Positions 9,402 through 18,960 of a stretch of 64,000 nucleotides of DNA are shown here, one piece after another (within the stretch, counting starts at the first letter, position 1; the number at the start of each line of letters is the position of its first letter). This DNA is from Oscillospiraceae bacterium (GTDB taxonomy: Bacteria; Bacillota; Clostridia; Oscillospirales; Ruminococcaceae): assembly GCA_021769525.1 (NCBI GenBank), contig JAETSQ010000018.1, positions 1 through 64,000 of the forward strand, read 5' to 3'. Both the position numbers and the translations under genes were made by a program. Under the pieces are notes generated by a model that did no database searches, was not told where the DNA came from, and was given only the letters and a program-made list of their open reading frames with translations.

Positions 9402-10646
9402 ATGAAAAAGAGATGGTTCCTTTTGGTCCTGCTCATGTGGGCTCTGTTTCTGGCGGCTGCCTGCGGCGGCCAGGAACCGCCTCCCGCCGGCGGCAGCAGT
9501 GAGGCGGCGGACGGGGGCACCGTCCGGCTGACGGTGTGGGGAGCGGAGGAAGATGAGGCTCTCCTTCAGGAGATCTTCGATTCCTTCCGGGCCCGGTATG
9601 CCGGCCAGGCCGATCTTCAGATCACCTACCAGCCCCAGAGCGAATCCAACTGCAAGGATGCCCTGCTGGGGGATCTGGAGGGGGGCGCCGATGTCTTTGC
9701 CTTTGCCGATGACCAGGTGGCCGCCTTGGCGGCCGCCGGCGGGCTGGATCCCATCGGGGACGCGGAAGCCATCCGGAGCGCCAGCCTCTCCGCCGCGGTG
9801 GAGGCGGCCAGCGTGGGGGGTGTCCTCTACGCCTATCCCCTCACGGCGGATAACGGCTACTTCCTCTACTACAACAAGGCTTACTTCTCCCCGGAGGATG
9901 TCCGGAGCCTGGAGCGGATGCTGGAGGTGGCGGCCCAGGCCGAACGCCTGGTGACGATGGACTGGTCCTCTGCCTGGTATGTCTACGCCTTCTTTGGCAA
10001 TACCGGCCTGGAGGTGGGCCTCAACGAGGACGGCCTGACCAACTCCTGCACCTGGAACAGCACCGAGGGGCCCATCCGTGGGGTGGACGTGGCAGAGGCC
10101 ATGCTCGCCATCGCGGCCAGCCCCGGCTTTGCCAACATGACCGATACCCAGTTCCTGGCCGGGGTGCGGGACGGCTCGGTCATCGCGGGGATCAGCGGCG
10201 TGTGGAACGCGGTGGCCATCCGGGAGGCCTGGGGGGAGAACGCCGGGGCGGCCAAGCTCCCCACCTATCTCTGCGGGGGGCAGCCGGTCCAGATGGCTTC
10301 CTTCTCCGGCTGCAAGCTCATCGGCGTCAACGCCTATTCCCGGCATCCGGAGTGGGCGGCCCGCCTGGCGGAGCACATCACCAGCGAGGAAAACCAGCGC
10401 CTGCGCTTCCGGCTCCGGGGGCAGGGCCCCGCCAACGCCAACGCGGCGGCCTCCCCGGAGGTACAGGCCTCCCCCGCCATCGCGGCGCTGCTGGCCCAGT
10501 CGGAATTTTCCCAGCTCCAGCGGGTGGGCGGAAAGTTCTGGGACCCGGTGGCCGAGTTTGCCGGGAGCATGGCGGCGGGGAATCCCTCCGGCGCCTCCCT
10601 CCAGGCCCAGCTGGACCGATTGGTGGAGGGCGTGACCGCCCGGTAA
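9402..10646 (+). CDS. Extracellular solute-binding lipoprotein (family 1-like)
   Basis: Lipoprotein signal peptide MKKRWFLLVLLMWALFLAAACGG; SBP-type sequence (VRLTVWGAEEDEALLQEIFDSFRARY). Confidence 0.85.
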   Translation: MKKRWFLLVLLMWALFLAAACGGQEPPPAGGSSEAADGGTVRLTVWGAEEDEALLQEIFDSFRARYAGQADLQITYQPQSESNCKDALLGDLEGGADVFAFADDQVAALAAAGGLDPIGDAEAIRSASLSAAVEAASVGGVLYAYPLTADNGYFLYYNKAYFSPEDVRSLERMLEVAAQAERLVTMDWSSAWYVYAFFGNTGLEVGLNEDGLTNSCTWNSTEGPIRGVDVAEAMLAIAASPGFANMTDTQFLAGVRDGSVIAGISGVWNAVAIREAWGENAGAAKLPTYLCGGQPVQMASFSGCKLIGVNAYSRHPEWAARLAEHITSEENQRLRFRLRGQGPANANAAASPEVQASPAIAALLAQSEFSQLQRVGGKFWDPVAEFAGSMAAGNPSGASLQAQLDRLVEGVTAR

Positions 10647-10681
10647 GAGCCTAATCCCATGACGATTCAGGAGGAGATCCC

Positions 10682-12268
10682 ATGAAAACCAAACTGACCC
10701 TGCAGCAGCGCCTGGTCCTGCCCATCGTTCTGCTGGGGCTGGTGACACTGCTCTCCAATATTCTGGCTGTGTTCAGCATCAATAACGTCCACGCCAACGC
10801 GGGGACCATCGTGGACCGGTATATGGTCAGCGAGGCCCGCCTGGAGGAGATCCGCCGCTCCATGATGGATATTCACCGCCTGGCCCTCTCCCACATCGTG
10901 GCTGCCGACCACGCCACCATGATCCGCCTGGTCCAGGAGATCAAAACAAAGGAGGCCGGCCTGGACGAACGGCTGGCCTCCTACAAGGAGTTTGTGGGGG
11001 AAGAGGACCTGGGGACCTACCAGTCCCTCCTGCAAAACTACGATTCCTTTAAGCATTCCCTGGTCTATCTGGTCTGTGCCAGCGCCGACAGCAAGACCCA
11101 GGCGGCCTACACCGTGGCCAACGGGGACGTGGCCCTCTGGAGCGGCGCCGCGGAGCAGGACCTGGATACCCTCTACGCCTCGGTGACCGGTCAGGCCGAA
11201 GCCGCCCAGGAGCGCCTTTCGGCGGTCTATCTTTCGGCCCTGGTGACCAGCGCCGTCACCCTCATCCTGGGCATCCTCCTGGTGGCGGCGGCCTTCCGCA
11301 TCGTCCGGCGGTACGTCATCGCCCCCATCCACGATACCATGGGGATGCTCCAGGGAAGCTCCCAGCGCATCAGCGGCGTGGTGCGGGATGTCCGGCGGAG
11401 GACGGAAACCTCCAGCGGCAGCGTCCGGGAGCTTTCCGGCCTCACCGAGCAGCTCTCCGCCGCCCTGGAAGAGATCGCCGGCAGCACCGCCGCCATCAGC
11501 AGCAGCGCCGCCGGGACCCAGGGCGATACCAACCGCATGGCGGAGGAATGCTCCGCCATCACCGCCTACGCTGTGGATATGCGGGGGCGGGCGGAGGAGA
11601 TGGAGCGCTCCGCCCAGGCGGAGGCAGAGGTGGTCCGGGCCAAAACGGAGGAGATCCTCTCGGTGCTGAACGAAGCCATCGAAAAAAGCCGGCAGGTGGA
11701 CCAGATCCGCCTGCTGACCAAGGACATCCTCTCCATCTCCTCCTCCACCGAGCTGATCGCGGTCAACGCCTCCATCGAGGCCGCCCGCGCCGGGGAGGCC
11801 GGGAAGGGCTTTGCCATCGTGGCCAGGGAGATCCGCCAGCTGGCCGATTCCTGCGCCGAGACCGCGGGCCACATCCAGGAGGTGAACGGAGTGGTCACCG
11901 GGGCGGTGGAATACCTGTCCGACAGCGCCAAGGAGCTGGCCGGCTACCTGAGCGAGGCCGTTCTGGCCCAGCTGGAGCGGTCGGTCCGGGCCGGGCGGCA
12001 GTACCGGGAGGATTCCGAGTACATCGGGCACTCCATGGAGGACTTCAACGGCCAGGCGGACCGCCTGCGCACCGCCATGGACGAGGTGGCCGGCTCCATC
12101 TCCAATATCTCCGGCGCCATTGACGGCGCGGTATCCGGCATCAACGGCGCCGCCGGCAGCACCCATGTCCTGGTGGAGGATATGGCCGGCATCACCGCCG
12201 GGATGGACACCAACCAGGAGATCGTGGGGGAACTGCAAAAGCAGATGGATGTCTTCGCCAACCTGTAG
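10682..12268 (+). CDS. Methyl-accepting chemotaxis-like transducer
   Basis: Two TM helices, HAMP-like linker, signalling hairpin [36 protein letters not shown]. Confidence 0.9.
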   Translation: MKTKLTLQQRLVLPIVLLGLVTLLSNILAVFSINNVHANAGTIVDRYMVSEARLEEIRRSMMDIHRLALSHIVAADHATMIRLVQEIKTKEAGLDERLASYKEFVGEEDLGTYQSLLQNYDSFKHSLVYLVCASADSKTQAAYTVANGDVALWSGAAEQDLDTLYASVTGQAEAAQERLSAVYLSALVTSAVTLILGILLVAAAFRIVRRYVIAPIHDTMGMLQGSSQRISGVVRDVRRRTETSSGSVRELSGLTEQLSAALEEIAGSTAAISSSAAGTQGDTNRMAEECSAITAYAVDMRGRAEEMERSAQAEAEVVRAKTEEILSVLNEAIEKSRQVDQIRLLTKDILSISSSTELIAVNASIEAARAGEAGKGFAIVAREIRQLADSCAETAGHIQEVNGVVTGAVEYLSDSAKELAGYLSEAVLAQLERSVRAGRQYREDSEYIGHSMEDFNGQADRLRTAMDEVAGSISNISGAIDGAVSGINGAAGSTHVLVEDMAGITAGMDTNQEIVGELQKQMDVFANL

Positions 12269-13000
12269 TCACACGTCTGCGCCGGCGGGGTCCCGGCCGT
12301 CCTCCCCTACAAATTTCTTCCGCAGCTGGATCATGGAACGGATGTGCCGGTTCATCAGGGACATGGCGGTGTCCCCGTCCCGCTTCTTCAGCGCCTCCAG
12401 GATCTCCGTGTGCTGGGCGCGGGAGGTGGCGCGCACCTCTTCCTGCTGGGCGATCTCCCTCTGGGATTTCTTCAGCAGCAGGCGGACCACCTGGTACATC
12501 TCGTAGATCACCCGGTTGCCGGCGGCCAGCATGATCAGGTTGTGGTAGGCGATGTCCGCCTTGATGTATTCCTCCACATCGTCGCTCTGCATCCGGCGGT
12601 TCAGCTCCTCCAGCTGCCGCAGCTGGCTGTCCGACGCCCGCCGGCAGGCCAGGCGCGCCACCAGCCCCTCCAGCATCAGCCGGGCCTCGTAGAGCTGGCT
12701 GACGTCGTAGTGGTCGATCATCAGCTGGAGGTAGAACTCCCGCAGGGGGTGTTCCGCCACATCGGTGACGTAGGAATTGTGCTTCTGGCGCTTTACAAGG
12801 CCCAGGGCCGTCAGGGCCATCAGGGCTTCCCGCACCGTGGTGCGCCCCACGGAAAAGGCCTTGCACAGCTCCTGCTCCGTGGGCAGCTTCTGGTCGGGCT
12901 TCAGCCGCCCGTCGGCGATCATCTCCTTGATCTGGAACACGATCTCATCCGAAAGGGATTTTTTATGGATGGGAGCGGGGGAAAAATCTGGTGACGCCAT
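12269..13000 (-). CDS. FadR/GntR-family transcriptional regulator
   Basis: N-terminal wHTH (KLPTEQELCKAFSVGRTTVREALMALTALGLVKRQ) and FCD-like C-terminus; start ATG 13000 with AAGGAGG upstream. Confidence 0.9.
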   Translation of the reverse strand: MASPDFSPAPIHKKSLSDEIVFQIKEMIADGRLKPDQKLPTEQELCKAFSVGRTTVREALMALTALGLVKRQKHNSYVTDVAEHPLREFYLQLMIDHYDVSQLYEARLMLEGLVARLACRRASDSQLRQLEELNRRMQSDDVEEYIKADIAYHNLIMLAAGNRVIYEMYQVVRLLLKKSQREIAQQEEVRATSRAQHTEILEALKKRDGDTAMSLMNRHIRSMIQLRKKFVGEDGRDPAGADV

Positions 13001-13172
13001 ATCGGTCCTCCTTGCTGCAACGCCGCCTTCGGATACGGCACTCCGCCCATCCGGGCGGCTCCGATGCTGTCCAAACGCGCTACCAAAATTATAGCAACAC
13101 AGGGCGGGGGCGTCAATGACCGGCTCTACTTTTGCGGCAAATAAACTTTCCCCGGCAAACCCCTTCCCCTTC

Positions 13173-13201
13173 TTTACATCCGGGGGAAAGGGCTTTATAA
13201 T
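13173..13201 (+). promoter_or_regulatory. Sigma-A-type promoter
   Basis: TTTACA-17 nt-TATAAT upstream of the CDS at 13254. Confidence 0.7.
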
Positions 13202-13253
13202 AAAAGGCAGTAAATAATACTCCGAAAAAAGCAGGGCAGGGGAGGACAGCACG

Positions 13254-13829
13254 ATGGAAAAAAGCAAGGTCTTTTTCGGTGTACTGGCGGCAGGGCTGGC
13301 GGTTTCGCTGGTGGGTAATGTTTACCTGTGGAACAGCCTGAACCAAAAAGATACCGAGTACATAGCAGCTATGGCAAATTTGGAAGAAGAACTCGCCCAA
13401 AATAAAGAGGCCCAGGACACCCTGCGGCAGCAGCTGGAGCAGACCAAGGCAGATTTGGAGCAGGCAGAAAGCCAGCGAGAAATACCAGTAGATGCTCCGG
13501 TATGGATAATAGACCCGAACACTGGACTTCCTATCTTAGCTCCTGGGAATGGAGACCCAAGTATAGATGAAGATGAGTTACAAAATGAGCCAGAGGGCCC
13601 AGGGATAAGTGAAGGGGCACAGCAGGAATTAGAGGACCTTCTAAATGGAGGAGGTACTGGGAACGGAGGGAACACCGGAAACAAGGGGAACAATGGAGGG
13701 AACGGAAACAAGGGGACTTTAGATATAAGCGATTTCAATTTGCCAGATGGAGCTGTCACATCAAACGAAGGCCACAAGGGTGGAACAGGAGACACATCTG
13801 GAGTACCAGAATACAACCCCTTTGCATAA
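13254..13829 (+). CDS. Membrane-anchored coiled-coil protein with Gly/Asn-rich low-complexity tail
   Basis: N-terminal TM, EELAQNKEAQDTLRQQLEQTKADLEQAE coiled coil, GGGTGNGGNTGNKGNNGGNGNKG; preceded by a good promoter. Confidence 0.75.
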   Translation: MEKSKVFFGVLAAGLAVSLVGNVYLWNSLNQKDTEYIAAMANLEEELAQNKEAQDTLRQQLEQTKADLEQAESQREIPVDAPVWIIDPNTGLPILAPGNGDPSIDEDELQNEPEGPGISEGAQQELEDLLNGGGTGNGGNTGNKGNNGGNGNKGTLDISDFNLPDGAVTSNEGHKGGTGDTSGVPEYNPFA

Positions 13830-13940
13830 CAAAATAGGAAGTTTAAACAGAAACCTAAAGCTAAAAATGCTTTAGGTCGCTACAACCAGGGGCCCATGAT
13901 CTACAACCGCCTTACAATTTAATATTTCAAGTGTAGTTTA

Positions 13941-13978
13941 GAACTCTTTCCCGAAATTCGGGAGAGGGTTCTTTTTTT
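13941..13978 (+). terminator. Intrinsic terminator
   Basis: GAACTCTTTCCCGAAATTCGGGAGAGGGTTC followed by TTTTTTT. Confidence 0.8.
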
Positions 13979-14233
13979 ATGCCCAAAAACGGGTTTTAGC
14001 AATAGGCAAAGGCACCGCTTTTTTATATACATTAAAACCGAACCCGTCCCCAATGGGGGAAAGGTTCGGTTTCCCTTTGTTTATCGCATTTTCGTGCGTT
14101 GGCTGCCCGGTGGTTTTGAAGGGTGACAGCCGCTTTCCCCAAAGCGGGGGTAAAAGTGTGAAAGAGGGGGGATGAAATCCCCCTTCTTTCGCGTAGAGGG
14201 AGCGAAGCGAGCGGATAACCCCCGCCGCAGCGG

Positions 14234-14280
14234 GCACCAAACAAAAGAGGACCGGGTTCCGGTCCTCTTTTGTTTGGTGC
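14234..14280 (-). terminator. Perfect 22-bp palindrome overlapping the tRNA-Leu 3' end
   Basis: GCACCAAACAAAAGAGGACCGG-GTT-CCGGTCCTCTTTTGTTTGGTGC. Confidence 0.7.
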
Positions 14281-14361
14281 GGATAGCAGGACTTGAACCT
14301 GTACGAGTTTAACCTCACTAGAACCTGAATCTAGCGCGTCTGCCAATTCCGCCATATCCGC
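14275..14361 (-). tRNA. tRNA-Leu(CAG) with encoded CCA
   Basis: Reverse complement GCGGATATGGCGGAATTGGCAGACGCGCTAGATTCAGGTTCTAGTGAGGTTAAACTCGTACAGGTTCAAGTCCTGCTATCCGCACCA; anticodon loop TTCAGGT, long variable arm. Confidence 0.95.
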
Positions 14362-14508
14362 ACGTCTGCCCAATCGCTTGGTGCTATGTTATTATACCAG
14401 AGCGGCAGGCAGATGTCAACTCTTTCCGATGAAAATTTTTTGCACCGGAAAAGGCCCGGACACCTCAGCCGATGTCCGGACCTTTGTGGACAGGATGCAG
14501 TTCTTCCG

Positions 14509-16014
14509 TCAGGCGGAGGCCTTTGGGGAGGGCGAAGTGCCCCCTTCCACCACCTGGAGGCTGGCCTTGGGCGCCTTCTTCTTCCATGCGTGCATAGCCA
14601 GCGCCATGGCGATAACGCCGTAGGAGATGAACACCCGGAAGTACTCGCCGATCATGGCGTTGCCGAAAAGCTCCTTGCCGGCCAGCGGCGCCACGATGAA
14701 GAGGGTGTGGAACAGCACTACCCCCAGGATGGCCTGCTTGTTGGTGGCCTTCTGGACCGAAGCGCCGCCCACCAGCAGGGAAGCGATGGCGAACTGCCCC
14801 ACCTGGGTGTGGGCCCCGTAGGTGGCCAGGGTGCCGATGTTCTGGAGGTAGATGAGCTGCCCCCAGCTGGCCAGAACGGTGGAAAAGATCATGGCGATGA
14901 TGCGGGTGCGGTCCACATCGATGCCGGCGGCGTTGGCTACCACCCGGCTCTGGCCCACCGTGCGCATATTCTGGCCCAGGCGGGTCCTCATCAGCGCCTG
15001 GTTGAAGAGACAGAGGGCCCCGATGCACAGATAGGTCATCACCGGCAGCCGTACCGCGATGAGCACCCGGTAAATGGCGTCCACGTAGGTGAGGGCGTAG
15101 AGGATCCCCGCGGCGAGGATGACGGCGAGGCACCGCTTCTTGTCAAACTCCGCCTTCTTCACCAGGGCGAACCAAACGAAGCGCCCCGCCTGCCAGAGGA
15201 CGGTGACCAGGACGGCGATCTCCACCGCCCGCAGCAGCATCAGCCGGTCGGCGGCCAGGAAGGTCTCGATGGCCGGGATAAAGGTGAGGGCGTAGACCAC
15301 CGCCGCCCCCAGGATGGTGAGGCCGGTCTTCTTCCAGTCCACCGCCTGCTTCTTCACCAGGCGGAAAACGGCGGAAAGGACCGTCGCGGCGATGACGATA
15401 TAGAAGGCGATCTCCACAATGGAGAGCATAGAGACGGTATCCAGGGCGTATTTGACGGTGGGGGTGAGGTCCAGGGTGTTCTTCACCCCCACCCCGGTGG
15501 GAGTCATGAGGGAGGAAGGGCTGCCGTCCGGGTTCCGGAAGGGGATCACCCCGCCGAAGATAAAGAGGAACAGCAGCTGATAGAGGCCGTCGGCAAAGTA
15601 ACCCAGCACCAGGCCGCCGATCATCTCCGCCCCCTTGATCTTATTGAAGAGGGAGCCCACCAGGAAGCCGAAGAAGACCGCCAGGGGGGTAGCCAGAGCC
15701 ACGGTGACCAAAAAGCCGCCGATGCCGGAAAGGCCCCAGAAGGTGGTGAGGAACAGGGCGATCTGGGCCGCCATGGCCCCTACCACGATGCCGAAGTTCA
15801 GCCCCAGCCCCGCCAGCACCGGGATGATGAGGGAGAGGACCAGGAAGGAGTTGCGGGCCACCCGCGTAAACAGCTCCCCAGCCACAAAGGCCATGGACTG
15901 CTTGGAGGCGATGAGGGCGCCGATGCTGAGGAAGACAAAGATCAGCACTACCTTCTGCTCAAAGATCCAGGCGGTGAGCTTGTGGAGGTTTTTATTTTTA
16001 TCCACGGCTGCCAC
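14509..16014 (-). CDS. ABC transporter permease (nucleoside/sugar BMP-type)
   Basis: Polytopic membrane protein, BPD_transp_2-like segments (LLVGGASVQKATNKQAILGVVLFHTLF); in operon with ABC ATPase. Confidence 0.85.
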   Translation of the reverse strand: MAAVDKNKNLHKLTAWIFEQKVVLIFVFLSIGALIASKQSMAFVAGELFTRVARNSFLVLSLIIPVLAGLGLNFGIVVGAMAAQIALFLTTFWGLSGIGGFLVTVALATPLAVFFGFLVGSLFNKIKGAEMIGGLVLGYFADGLYQLLFLFIFGGVIPFRNPDGSPSSLMTPTGVGVKNTLDLTPTVKYALDTVSMLSIVEIAFYIVIAATVLSAVFRLVKKQAVDWKKTGLTILGAAVVYALTFIPAIETFLAADRLMLLRAVEIAVLVTVLWQAGRFVWFALVKKAEFDKKRCLAVILAAGILYALTYVDAIYRVLIAVRLPVMTYLCIGALCLFNQALMRTRLGQNMRTVGQSRVVANAAGIDVDRTRIIAMIFSTVLASWGQLIYLQNIGTLATYGAHTQVGQFAIASLLVGGASVQKATNKQAILGVVLFHTLFIVAPLAGKELFGNAMIGEYFRVFISYGVIAMALAMHAWKKKAPKASLQVVEGGTSPSPKASA

Positions 16015-17128
16015 CTCCTTGCGTCTGGGTGAGGGAGTAGATGATGATGCCGTTGGAGATGATGAGGCGCATCACCTCGGAGAGGTTGCTCTCCGGGATG
16101 AACTGGTTGGCTACCGGCAGCCCCAGGGCCATGATCCCCTGGAAGAGGAAGGTGCCCAGCAGGACGTGGAAGATGGCCGCCCGGTTGGGGGAGGCGCCGC
16201 CGATGAGCACCGCCGCCACCGAGGTAAAGCCCATCATCATGGGGCCGTTGTAGAGCTGCATGAAGCCGAAGCCCTGGGCGTACACCAGGATGCCCACCGC
16301 CGCCAGGACGGTGGAAAGGGTGGTGCCGATGAGGCGCATCCGGTTCACATTGATGCCGCTGGCCCTGGCAAAGGCGGGGTTCGCCCCCGCGGCGCTCATG
16401 GCCACGCCGGTCTTGGAGCGCATAAAGAGCCACACCAGGAAGCAGACCAGGAAGAAAAAGAGCAGCAATCCGGTGGGGATGGTGAGGCAGTGCCCCTCCG
16501 GACCGATCCGGAAGGCCAGGGTCTTGTTCATCACCTCCGAGAAGGAGGAGGCCAGGGAGATGGTGTTGCGCATCCCCTGCCCGGCGTTGGGGAAGATGAG
16601 CTCCCCGCTTTTAAAGGGGATGACGGTCCAGATGATATTCATAAAGGCGATGATGGAGAAACCCACATAGGTGGTCACCGTCATCTCGGAGCCCTTGACC
16701 CGGTTCAGGAGCAGGCCGTAGAGCCAGCCGATGCCGGTAGCCAGGATCACCCCGATGAGGATGGCAAGCAGCACCGCCGCCCATTTCGCCAGGAAGGGGC
16801 CGTTCTCCTCCCCCAGGAGCTGGGTCCCCAGGGCCAGGAGGGCGGCGTTTTCGGTCACCCGGTATTCAATGACGATGAGCCCCCCCAGCAGGCCCCCCAC
16901 GATGCCCATGGTGATGCCGAAGTTGGGGCCGATGCCGCACTGGATGGCGGGCACCATAGCCAGGGCCAGGATGCCGTACATCCCCCAGCGGCGGATGCAG
17001 TCGCTGAAGATCTGGAGGAGGTCCATCTGGAAGGCCCCCGCGCAGACCACCAGCAGCAGGAAAAAGCCCACGATGATGACACGGGGCAGCCCGAACCGGG
17101 CAACGAATTTTTTCGCGTTTTCAGCCAT
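15998..17128 (-). CDS. ABC transporter permease (nucleoside/sugar BMP-type)
   Basis: Polytopic; VAAVLIGGASPNRAAIFHVLLGTFLFQGI motif; overlaps neighbouring operon genes. Confidence 0.87.
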   Translation of the reverse strand: MAENAKKFVARFGLPRVIIVGFFLLLVVCAGAFQMDLLQIFSDCIRRWGMYGILALAMVPAIQCGIGPNFGITMGIVGGLLGGLIVIEYRVTENAALLALGTQLLGEENGPFLAKWAAVLLAILIGVILATGIGWLYGLLLNRVKGSEMTVTTYVGFSIIAFMNIIWTVIPFKSGELIFPNAGQGMRNTISLASSFSEVMNKTLAFRIGPEGHCLTIPTGLLLFFFLVCFLVWLFMRSKTGVAMSAAGANPAFARASGINVNRMRLIGTTLSTVLAAVGILVYAQGFGFMQLYNGPMMMGFTSVAAVLIGGASPNRAAIFHVLLGTFLFQGIMALGLPVANQFIPESNLSEVMRLIISNGIIIYSLTQTQGGGSRG

Positions 17129-18731
17129 TCTTCTTCCCTCTCTTTCTGGAGCCGGACATGGCGAGGCCGAACTCCGCGTCGCTGGCGTCCGGGGAGAGGA
17201 TGCCGCTCACCTTGCCGTCCGAGACGATGGCGATGCGGTCGCAGATGCTCCGCAGCTCCACCAGCTCGGAGGAGACCACGATGACGGTCATCCCCTGTTC
17301 CCGGTTCAGCTTGGTCAGGTATTCCAGCACCAGCTTTTTGGCGCCGATGTCGATGCCTCTGGTGGGTTCCGAGACAAAGAGGATCTCCGGGTTCAGGGTG
17401 AGGGCGCGGGCCAGGCACACCTTCTGCTGGTTGCCGCCGGAAAGGCGCCCCGCGTGCTGGTGGATGCCGGTGCAGCGGATGTCCAGCTTCTCCACCATCT
17501 CCTGGGCGTGGGCCCTGGCCTTCTTGCCGTCATAGAGGCGCATCCAGCCGATCTTTTTGGTGAAGTCGTTGTTCACCTCCAGGGCGGAAAAGACGATGTT
17601 CTGCTCGATGCTCTCCTCCAGCAGGAGGCCGACTCCCCGCCGGTCCTCCGAGACGAAGGCCACCTTGCTCCGCAGGGCCTCCCCCAGTTTGGAGAGATCC
17701 AGCGTCTTCCCGGCGATCTTCACCTCCCCGGCGGTGTCGTAGAGGCCCATGATGCCGTTGGGGATGCCCAGCTTCCCCTGTCCGGCAAGGCCCCCGATGC
17801 CGAAGATCTCTCCCCGGCGGATGTCCAGGTCCACGCCCTTCACCTGCTCGCCGGGCATATCCACGTAGTAGTTCCGCAGGGAAACGGCGATGTCGCTGTC
17901 GGAAAGAGAACGGGTGTCCTCCCCCTCGGCCTCCACCAGCTTTTCCACCCGGCGGCCGATCATCAGCTCGGCGATCTCCACCGCGCTGGTCTCCGCCACC
18001 TCCCGGCGGGCCACGAACTCCCCGTCCCGCAGGACGGTGAGGCTGTTCGCCACCGCCATCACCTCGTCCAGGCGGTGGGTGATGAAGACGATGGCGATAC
18101 CCTGGGAGGCGATGGTGCGCATGGCCTCCAGCAGGCGGTCCGCCTCGCTCTCGGTGAGGACGGCGGTGGGCTCGTCAAAGACCAGCAGGCGGATGCCCCG
18201 CTTGTCGATCTCGCGGGCGATCTCGATAAACTGCATATACCCCACCGGCAGCCCCCGGACATAGGCGTTCTCGCCGATCTTAAGGCCGATGGTCTCCAGG
18301 GCCTTTCGGGCGTCCCTGGCCATGGCGTCCAGGTCCAGGGTCTCCATGGAGGGGCCCACCAGGCGGCTCACCAGGTTGGGGTGGCTGATCTCCCGCCCGA
18401 TCTTGATATTCTCGGTGACGGTAAAGCCGGGGATGAGCATAAATTCCTGGTGGACCATGCCGATGCCCAGCTCCATGGCCTTCAGGGGGGTATCGATGTT
18501 CACCGTCTCCCCGTCCACCTGGATGGTCCCCTCAAAGCCGCCGGTGGTGTGGATCACCGGCATCCCGAAGAGAATGTTCATCAGGGTGGATTTGCCGGCT
18601 CCGTTTTCCCCCATCAGGGCGTGTATCTCGCCGGGGCGGATGCAGAGGCTGACGTCTTTCAGCACTTGGTTGTCGGCGTACTTTTTGGAGATATGCTCCA
18701 TCTGCAGGACATATTCCCGATTTTCTGCCAT
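17121..18731 (-). CDS. ABC transporter ATP-binding protein with two ABC domains
   Basis: GENGAGKSTLMNILFG, LSGGNQQKVCLARALTLNPEILFVSEPTRGIDIGA. Confidence 0.93.
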   Translation of the reverse strand: MAENREYVLQMEHISKKYADNQVLKDVSLCIRPGEIHALMGENGAGKSTLMNILFGMPVIHTTGGFEGTIQVDGETVNIDTPLKAMELGIGMVHQEFMLIPGFTVTENIKIGREISHPNLVSRLVGPSMETLDLDAMARDARKALETIGLKIGENAYVRGLPVGYMQFIEIAREIDKRGIRLLVFDEPTAVLTESEADRLLEAMRTIASQGIAIVFITHRLDEVMAVANSLTVLRDGEFVARREVAETSAVEIAELMIGRRVEKLVEAEGEDTRSLSDSDIAVSLRNYYVDMPGEQVKGVDLDIRRGEIFGIGGLAGQGKLGIPNGIMGLYDTAGEVKIAGKTLDLSKLGEALRSKVAFVSEDRRGVGLLLEESIEQNIVFSALEVNNDFTKKIGWMRLYDGKKARAHAQEMVEKLDIRCTGIHQHAGRLSGGNQQKVCLARALTLNPEILFVSEPTRGIDIGAKKLVLEYLTKLNREQGMTVIVVSSELVELRSICDRIAIVSDGKVSGILSPDASDAEFGLAMSGSRKRGKKNG

Positions 18732-18907
18732 GTTTTCCCATACCCCCTCTTGTCGTTATCGCGGCCCGCTCCGGGCGGGCCCCTTTCCTGTGGACCACTG
18801 ATCCAGTCCCACGGCCCTTGCGCGTCCTTGGGATCGGATCAATCGTCCACCCTGTTCTTCCTGCGGCAGCAGCGCGGCCGCCGGAGAAAAACAGAATAAA
18901 CCTTGAA

Positions 18908-18946
18908 AAATCCCGCCGGCCTGCCAAATTGAGGCCGGCGGGATTT
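18908..18946 (-). terminator. Intrinsic terminator between the solute-binding gene and ABC ATPase gene
   Basis: AAATCCCGCCGGCCT / AGGCCGGCGGGATTT perfect 15-bp stem, T-rich on minus strand. Confidence 0.8.
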
Positions 18947-18960
18947 GTCCTATCTGCTCA

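Noticed and set aside
10667-12238. 523-aa minus-strand ORF opposite the MCP gene
   Set aside because: Shadow ORF; the MCP motifs on the plus strand are clear.
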